Of a stretch of DNA of 64,000 nt, positions 59,496 through 64,000 are shown one piece after another. Within the stretch, counting starts at the first letter, position 1. Every line of letters begins with the position of its first letter. Below the pieces are notes generated by a model that did no database searches, was not told where the DNA came from, and saw nothing but the letters and a program-made list of their open reading frames with translations. The position numbers were made by a program, and so were the translations under genes. Source of the DNA: JAXGMV01 sp040772085 (GTDB lineage: Bacteria > Chloroflexota > Anaerolineae > Anaerolineales > Anaerolineaceae); NCBI GenBank assembly GCA_040772085.1, contig JAXGYU010000001.1, positions 868,001 to 932,000 on the forward strand, in the 5' to 3' direction.

Positions 59496-60739
59496 GCACC
59501 TGCTTTCTCCATCTCGATGACCAGGTCATCCGAATAGGGAACGCATTCTTCAAGTTCTCCGGCGGCATTGATGTGAAAGGTATTCTCGATGCGGATGCCA
59601 TAATTCTTCTCCGGGTAATATAACCCCGGTTCGATCGTGAAAACAAGTCCAGGTTTGAGCTCATCGTATGGCTCAGGTTTCAGCCGCGAGATAGGCAGCT
59701 CATGCACCTGCATACCAATACCATGCCCCAGTGAGTGACAGTAGCCGTTGCGCGTCTGAGGGTCTGACTGCAACGTTGGGTGTCCCTGTGATTCAAACAT
59801 GTCACAGGCTTGTTTCTGGTAATGCGCGAATGGCGTGCCGGAGGTGATGCCATCGATAGACGCGTAATAGACGTGTTTGACGGTATCGTAGTCCTTTCGA
59901 ATCTCCTCAGGCGCGAAACCTGGACACCAGGTGCGGGTGAAGTCATAGAAATAACCGCCGCCCCGCTCGCACGGATAGAAGTCAAAGACGATCGTTTCGC
60001 CCTGCCTGATCGGCGCTGTGGGATTGCCTGAACTATGCGGATAACCGGCGTCAGCGCCATTGGCGAAGATGAAGCCTTCCGGACATTCCAGACCATGCTC
60101 CGCGACCAGCCGCAGAATGAGCCGGTGCATGTCGCCAATCAGCAAATCAGATCCGTCTGCCTTGCGCAGAATACCATTTTCGGCCTTGCTCCTGGCGAGT
60201 GTCTGCCTGACCTCATTGACGATCTCGACCACTTTGCGTCCCACACCGCGGATCCGCTCCAGTTCCTGCGGACCCTTGGTCAGTTTCGCCTGCTGGATCA
60301 CATCAACCGATGAGCCGGCAAGCAGCTTTAGTTCGGGCATCAGCGCCCGCAGGTTATCCATCTCTGCCAGCGCGCGATGCAATTCGACCTGGCCATAAAC
60401 GGACACTCTAGCATCCGGAGCTACCCCGGTCTGTTCGAACATCCATTGCAGCTCAAGCGCGCGGGTCTTTTGCAAATCGCCGCCGCTCTTTTCGAGCGCC
60501 TCATTGCGCGGGAAAGTGTTGGTGCATATCGTTTTGATACCAGTCGTCTCAGCTTCCGCCGCTTCGAGGACATTCGCGAATAGCGTCGGTTCTTTGCCTT
60601 GCGGCTTGATGAGGGTCATGTTCAGGCCGTTGGCAATGCCAGTAAAGTAGGTCATTGCCGGGTTGTGCATCAAACCACCGACGATCAGCAAAGCGTCGAT
60701 TTTTTCATTCAGCATCAGTTCGTCCAGGTCTTCACGCAT
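59492..60739 (-). CDS. M24-family Xaa-Pro peptidase
   Basis: A 415-residue pita-bread metallopeptidase of the aminopeptidase P/prolidase group. Residues 1-160 are the N-terminal domain. Metal ligands in order: Asp in IVFDFYP, Asp in YDFTRTW, His in SLGHGIGMQVHE, Glu in FTIEPGLYYP and Glu in GIRIENTFHIN. It cleaves peptides before proline. AAAGGA precedes the ATG. It follows selA by 15 bp. Confidence 0.88.
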   Translation of the reverse strand: MREDLDELMLNEKIDALLIVGGLMHNPAMTYFTGIANGLNMTLIKPQGKEPTLFANVLEAAEAETTGIKTICTNTFPRNEALEKSGGDLQKTRALELQWMFEQTGVAPDARVSVYGQVELHRALAEMDNLRALMPELKLLAGSSVDVIQQAKLTKGPQELERIRGVGRKVVEIVNEVRQTLARSKAENGILRKADGSDLLIGDMHRLILRLVAEHGLECPEGFIFANGADAGYPHSSGNPTAPIRQGETIVFDFYPCERGGGYFYDFTRTWCPGFAPEEIRKDYDTVKHVYYASIDGITSGTPFAHYQKQACDMFESQGHPTLQSDPQTRNGYCHSLGHGIGMQVHELPISRLKPEPYDELKPGLVFTIEPGLYYPEKNYGIRIENTFHINAAGELEECVPYSDDLVIEMEKAGA

Positions 60740-60754
60740 GGTCAGGGTGTCCTT

Positions 60755-62101
60755 TTAGGGGTTTATTAGTTCGTTGATTGCGTCAATTAGCAATGAATCG
60801 TCCTGTTCCCTGACAGTCCGGGGATCAAAGACGATTTTGTCATCTTCTATGCGAGCGATGATCGGGATATCACGCTGGCGCAACTGCTTCAACACACTGT
60901 CGGGTTTGTCAATTGTCAAGGCGAAGAGGAAAGTCGCTAGCTGCTCCTCAGGCAGGCTGCCGCCGCCGACGGTTGAATAGCCGGGGATAACCAATCCGGC
61001 GTCTGTTGCTTTCATCCAATTTTGAGCGCGTTTCTTCAACGCAGCGGGTTTCGCCGAAATCATCCTCCAGACCGGCACAGACTCTCCAGGATTCGCTGTG
61101 AAGTAGGCGCTCAGCGTCGCGTCCAGCGCGGCGAGGATTAGTTTGTCCGCGCGAAGTGCCCGCATGAGCGGGTGTTTGCGCAATTTGTCCACCTGGGCTT
61201 TTTTGCCTACGATGATGCCGGCTTGCGGTCCGCCCAGCAGTTTATCGCCCGAGAAACAAACCAGATCCACACCAGCCTGTACTGACTCCTGAATGGTCGG
61301 CTCATGCGCCAGACCATAGCAGGCGGTATCCAGCAGTGTGCCTGAGCCCAGGTCATCGATCAGGAGCAGGTTATGGCGGTGAGCGATACTGGTCAATTCG
61401 GCTAAAGATGGCTCAGCCGTGAAGCCGATAATCTTGTAGTTGGAGTGGTGCGCCCGCAGGATCGCGGCACTGGCTGGTGAAACGGCGGATTCGAAATCGG
61501 CCAGGTGGACGCGGTTGGTGCTGCCGACTTCCACCAGTCTGGTGCCAGATTGTCGCATGATGTCCGGGATGCGAAACCCATCGCCGATCTCAATCATCTG
61601 AGTGCGTGAAATGATGACCTCTTTACGACGGGCGAAGGCGGAGAGGATTAAGAGCAATGAAGCCGCGTTGTTATTGACGACCAATCCGGCTTCCGCGCCG
61701 GTCAGCCTGATGAGCTTCTGCTCAATGACGGTCAGGCGCTGCCCGCGTTTACCGTTCCCGAGGTTGTATTCCAGGTTCGAGTAGTCCTCACTAGCCGCCC
61801 GGGCTGCGTCCAGAGCTTCGCTGGCAATCGGAGCGCGGCCGAGGTTGGTATGCAGGATGACGCCGGTCGCGTTGATAACCCGCTGGATAGCCGGTCTGGT
61901 CAGGAATCGCGCTTTTTCAGCAATAGCCTGCTGCAGTTCAGCATCCGTGGGGATAGCGCCGCCCTTGAGTGCGTTTTCGCGGGCATTCTCAACCACCTCA
62001 CGGATAACACTGACAAGCACGTCCCTGCTGACCGGCGGTTCAATCGCGCCAGCATGTTGCAGTAATTTATCAACGGAGGGAAGCTGTTTGAGCTTATTCA
62101 T
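60755..62101 (-). CDS. selA: L-seryl-tRNA(Sec) selenium transferase
   Basis: A 448-residue PLP enzyme. Family blocks: RVINATGVILHTNLGRAP (near 80-97), NLEYNLGNGKRGQR, GLVVNNNAASLLLIL and the PLP-lysine motif VCFSGDKLLGGPQAG. SelA turns Ser-tRNA(Sec) into Sec-tRNA(Sec) with selenophosphate, so the genome should also hold selB, selC and selD; none lies in the window. The length is usual for true SelA rather than the shorter archaeal SelA-like proteins. Overlaps the membrane protein by 8 bp. Confidence 0.92.
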   Translation of the reverse strand: MNKLKQLPSVDKLLQHAGAIEPPVSRDVLVSVIREVVENARENALKGGAIPTDAELQQAIAEKARFLTRPAIQRVINATGVILHTNLGRAPIASEALDAARAASEDYSNLEYNLGNGKRGQRLTVIEQKLIRLTGAEAGLVVNNNAASLLLILSAFARRKEVIISRTQMIEIGDGFRIPDIMRQSGTRLVEVGSTNRVHLADFESAVSPASAAILRAHHSNYKIIGFTAEPSLAELTSIAHRHNLLLIDDLGSGTLLDTACYGLAHEPTIQESVQAGVDLVCFSGDKLLGGPQAGIIVGKKAQVDKLRKHPLMRALRADKLILAALDATLSAYFTANPGESVPVWRMISAKPAALKKRAQNWMKATDAGLVIPGYSTVGGGSLPEEQLATFLFALTIDKPDSVLKQLRQRDIPIIARIEDDKIVFDPRTVREQDDSLLIDAINELINP

Positions 62102-62507
62102 CGGGGTGGATCCCCGGGGCAGTCCATTGCGCGCGCTCGATGTTGCGCCACAGGAATTCGATCACGATGATGCCAAACGCGAGGAAGACAGCCAATCCGG
62201 AATTCAGGATCCGGCCAAGCTGCATCCACAACAGCAGGTCGCCGTAAAATCCGACCCACAGCACTTCACGCATGATGGTGTGCGGATAAATGTTCGTGTC
62301 ATCCGCGAAGCGGTAATTGAGGAAACCGATGATCGGCATCGCGGTACCGCATAACGCCAATGTGAGCGAGAAGAAGAGCAGCCACCTTGGCCAGAGCGTG
62401 GGAACCATGGTGAACACGACAAAGTAGATGCCCACCCAGCCGGCCGCAGCCGCGATCAACCCAACGATGGTCATCTTGATCAAACTGACCCGATATTTGA
62501 CATCCAT
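62094..62507 (-). CDS. Small integral membrane protein, unknown function
   Basis: A 137-residue protein with four hydrophobic segments (about 12-35, 40-62, 83-97, 103-122). I recognise no family. First gene of the minus-strand set that leads to selA and tsaD. ATG 62507 has TATAAT 8 bp upstream and no Shine-Dalgarno, so it would be leaderless. Confidence 0.65.
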   Translation of the reverse strand: MDVKYRVSLIKMTIVGLIAAAAGWVGIYFVVFTMVPTLWPRWLLFFSLTLALCGTAMPIIGFLNYRFADDTNIYPHTIMREVLWVGFYGDLLLWMQLGRILNSGLAVFLAFGIIVIEFLWRNIERAQWTAPGIHPDE

Positions 62508-62515
62508 TGCGCTTA

Positions 62516-62521
62516 ATTATA
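62516..62521 (-). promoter_or_regulatory. -10 box of the selA-tsaD gene set (leaderless)
   Basis: TATAAT on the minus strand ends 8 bp before ATG 62507. A GGGCA/TGCCC inverted repeat lies just upstream. Confidence 0.45.
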
Positions 62522-62554
62522 TCGTAACGGGCACGCCATGCCCGGTTCTGCTGA

Positions 62555-62583
62555 TTGACCTTGACTTTTGAATATGGTACACT
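62555..62583 (+). promoter_or_regulatory. Promoter of metH
   Basis: TTGACC (62555-62560), a 17-bp spacer and TACACT (62578-62583) with an extended TGG just before it. The start near 62590 leaves the whole riboswitch in the transcript. Confidence 0.7.
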
Positions 62584-62597
62584 CGTCTGAACTTAAA

Positions 62598-62699
62598 CTC
62601 ATCAAGAGAGGTGGAGGGACCGGCCCGTTGATACCTCGGCAACCCGGTAAGCCAGGGTGCCAATTCCGGCAGAGGGAGGACGTCCTTCTGGCAGATGAG
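62598..62699 (+). promoter_or_regulatory. SAM-I riboswitch (S-box) aptamer
   Basis: P1 CTCATC/GATGAG encloses the conserved S-box core: AAGAGAGGTGGAGGGACCGGCC, then ATACCTCGGCAACC, then GGGTGCCAATTCC and GGCAGATGAG. GATGAGAG (62694-62701) can instead pair with CTCTCATC (62716-62723), giving an antiterminator. SAM should therefore switch metH off by termination. Confidence 0.95.
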
Positions 62700-62710
62700 A
62701 GCGGGTATAG

Positions 62711-62739
62711 AACCTCTCTCATCAATGAGAGGTTTTTTT
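62711..62739 (+). terminator. Riboswitch-controlled terminator before metH
   Basis: AACCTCTC/GAGAGGTT stem with an 8-nt loop and a T7 tract. Its 3' arm (GAGAGG) is also the only ribosome-binding-like sequence before the metH ATG, so folding could also block translation. Confidence 0.88.
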
Positions 62740-64000
62740 ATGGATAAAACAGACACTCGCAAGCCCCTTACCGATACCAGTTTCCTGGACGCGCTCAAGC
62801 GCAAGATCATCGTTTATGACGGCGCTACCGGCACAAACCTGCAGAAGATGAACCTGACTGCTGAGCAGTTCGGCGGCGAACGCACCAATGGCTGCAATGA
62901 TTATCTGGTGCTCACCTACCCTGAAGCGGTTGAATCATTACACCGCGCCTTCCTTGACGCCGGTGCTGATGTGATTGAGACGGACACTTTTCGCGCCAAC
63001 CGCATGACTCTGGCCGAGTTCGGACTTCAGGATCGCGTGGTCGAAATCAATCATGCCGCGGCGACACTGGCCAAGCGAATCGCTGAAGAATACACTGAAA
63101 AAACGGGGCAGCAGCGCTTTGTCGCCGGTGCTATGGGTCCCTCGGGCAAATTGATTTCCATCAACGAAAAAGAGCTCTCAAATATCAGCTTTGATGAGAT
63201 CAAGTCTATTTACCGCGAACAGTCGCAGGCGCTGATTGAAGGCGGCGTCGATATCCTGCTGATCGAGACCTCGCAGGATATCCTCGAGGTCAAGGCGATC
63301 ATCCTCGCGATCCAGGAAGCGTTTGAAGCGACCGGAAAGGTACTGCCCGTTCAGGCGCAGGTCTCGCTCGACACCACCGGCCGGATGCTGCTCGGCACTG
63401 ATATGGCAGCGGCGCTTGCTATCCTTGAAGGCATGGCGATCGATGTGATCGGCATGAATTGTTCGACAGGGCCGGAGCATATGCGTGAGGCGATTAAATA
63501 CCTGAGCGAACATTCAACGCTGCCCATCTCCTGTATCCCCAACGCCGGACTACCGCAGAACATCAACGGCGAAGCGGTTTATCTGATGGGACCTGAGCCA
63601 TTCGCCGATGACCTGGTCGGATTCGTTACAAATCAGCATATCAATGTTATCGGTGGCTGCTGCGGCACCGAACCGGAGCATATCCGCGCGCTGGTGGAGC
63701 GAACCAAGGGGCTCATCCCGGTTGAACGTCAGCCTGAGACCGCCGCATTGCTGGCATCAGGCACGCGCGCGCAGCCGATTGTTCAGGTGCCTGCGCCCTT
63801 CCTGATCGGTGAGCGGCTGAACACCCAAGGCAGCCGGAAGTTCAAGGAACTGGCGCTGGCTGAAGATTATGATTCGATGCTCGCCATTGCCGAGAACCAG
63901 ATCGAAAGCGGCGCTCATGGGCTGGATATTTGCGTGGCATTGACGGAAAAAGCGAATGAAGCTGAAATGATGCATCAAGTGCTGAAAACCTTGTCGCCGC
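62740..64000 (+). CDS. metH: Methionine synthase, cobalamin-dependent (5' part; cut by window edge)
   Basis: The first 420 residues are visible. The homocysteine-binding domain starts with VYDGATGTNLQ and ends with the zinc motif VIGGCCGTEPEHI (near 305); the NCSTGPEHM block lies before it. The start of the pterin-binding domain follows (LIGERLNTQGSRKFKELA near 350). The enzyme would transfer the methyl group of 5-methyl-THF to homocysteine via cobalamin; the B12 domain lies outside the window. Control by the SAM-I riboswitch fits a methionine-making role. A methylcobalamin:homocysteine methyltransferase lacking later domains cannot be ruled out. Confidence 0.88.
   Translation, partial: MDKTDTRKPLTDTSFLDALKRKIIVYDGATGTNLQKMNLTAEQFGGERTNGCNDYLVLTYPEAVESLHRAFLDAGADVIETDTFRANRMTLAEFGLQDRVVEINHAAATLAKRIAEEYTEKTGQQRFVAGAMGPSGKLISINEKELSNISFDEIKSIYREQSQALIEGGVDILLIETSQDILEVKAIILAIQEAFEATGKVLPVQAQVSLDTTGRMLLGTDMAAALAILEGMAIDVIGMNCSTGPEHMREAIKYLSEHSTLPISCIPNAGLPQNINGEAVYLMGPEPFADDLVGFVTNQHINVIGGCCGTEPEHIRALVERTKGLIPVERQPETAALLASGTRAQPIVQVPAPFLIGERLNTQGSRKFKELALAEDYDSMLAIAENQIESGAHGLDICVALTEKANEAEMMHQVLKTLSP

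Overview
The window looks like a chromosomal segment of an anaerobic, fermentative Chloroflexota bacterium, most likely of class Anaerolineae. This assignment is inferred from gene content: split glycine dehydrogenase, ferredoxin-dependent 2-oxoacid oxidoreductase, short nuo cluster, LysM/M23 lipoproteins in tandem, sigma-54, inositol-phosphate synthase and SelA. No rRNA is present. There is no CRISPR array, transposase or prophage gene. Genes are densely packed on both strands, and most are core or metabolic.

Layout. 1-2607: two MFS transporters flanking tRNA-Arg(TCT). 2693-6029: phosphonate-type ABC transporter phnDCE, whose permease carries an unusual extracytoplasmic insertion. 6204-7270: FmdB zinc ribbon and a ketosphinganine-reductase-like SDR. 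7386-12321: ornithine carbamoyltransferase, ornithine aminotransferase, a 4-hydroxybutyrate-type CoA-transferase and pyruvate kinase. 12340-15910: a 2-oxoacid:ferredoxin oxidoreductase pair behind an apparently self-controlled GntR/FCD regulator. 16058-20260: nuoB-nuoCD-nuoI with two accessory genes, divergent from a regulator (20371-20952) that carries a probable Fe-S site. 20996-23032: glmS preceded by a glmS ribozyme on the minus strand. 23264-26466: gcvH-gcvPA-gcvPB. 26538-29279: alaS.

29404-42182 is the most unusual part. rpoN, a soluble NtrB-like kinase and an NtrC-like activator without a DNA-binding domain form one operon. A second operon encodes a 107-residue membrane protein, a 1700-residue TPR protein and a TPR protein with a caspase-fold (C25-like) cysteine peptidase domain. 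Each operon is preceded by a near-perfect sigma-54 -24/-12 element, and I found no other match in the window. The locus therefore looks like a self-contained, self-activating sigma-54 module whose output is an intracellular TPR/caspase-like protease pair.

42217-51527: trmFO, an M28 peptidase, hflX, rpmF, inositol-3-phosphate synthase, a YfcC-family carrier and isoaspartyl dipeptidase. These are followed by a ~600 bp array of four degenerate tRNA-Pro copies, each with its own terminator, ending at the intact tRNA-Pro(CGG). 51581-57774: exported polysaccharide deacetylase, a HIT protein and three tandem LysM/M23-like lipoproteins. 57775-62507 (minus): OsmC, zinc ribbon, tsaD, M24 peptidase, selA and a membrane protein. 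62598-64000: SAM-I riboswitch with terminator and the 5' part of metH. Several genes (trmFO, the deacetylase, the 137-residue membrane protein, the third LysM protein) have a -10 box 7-9 nt before the start codon and no Shine-Dalgarno, so leaderless transcripts appear to be in use.
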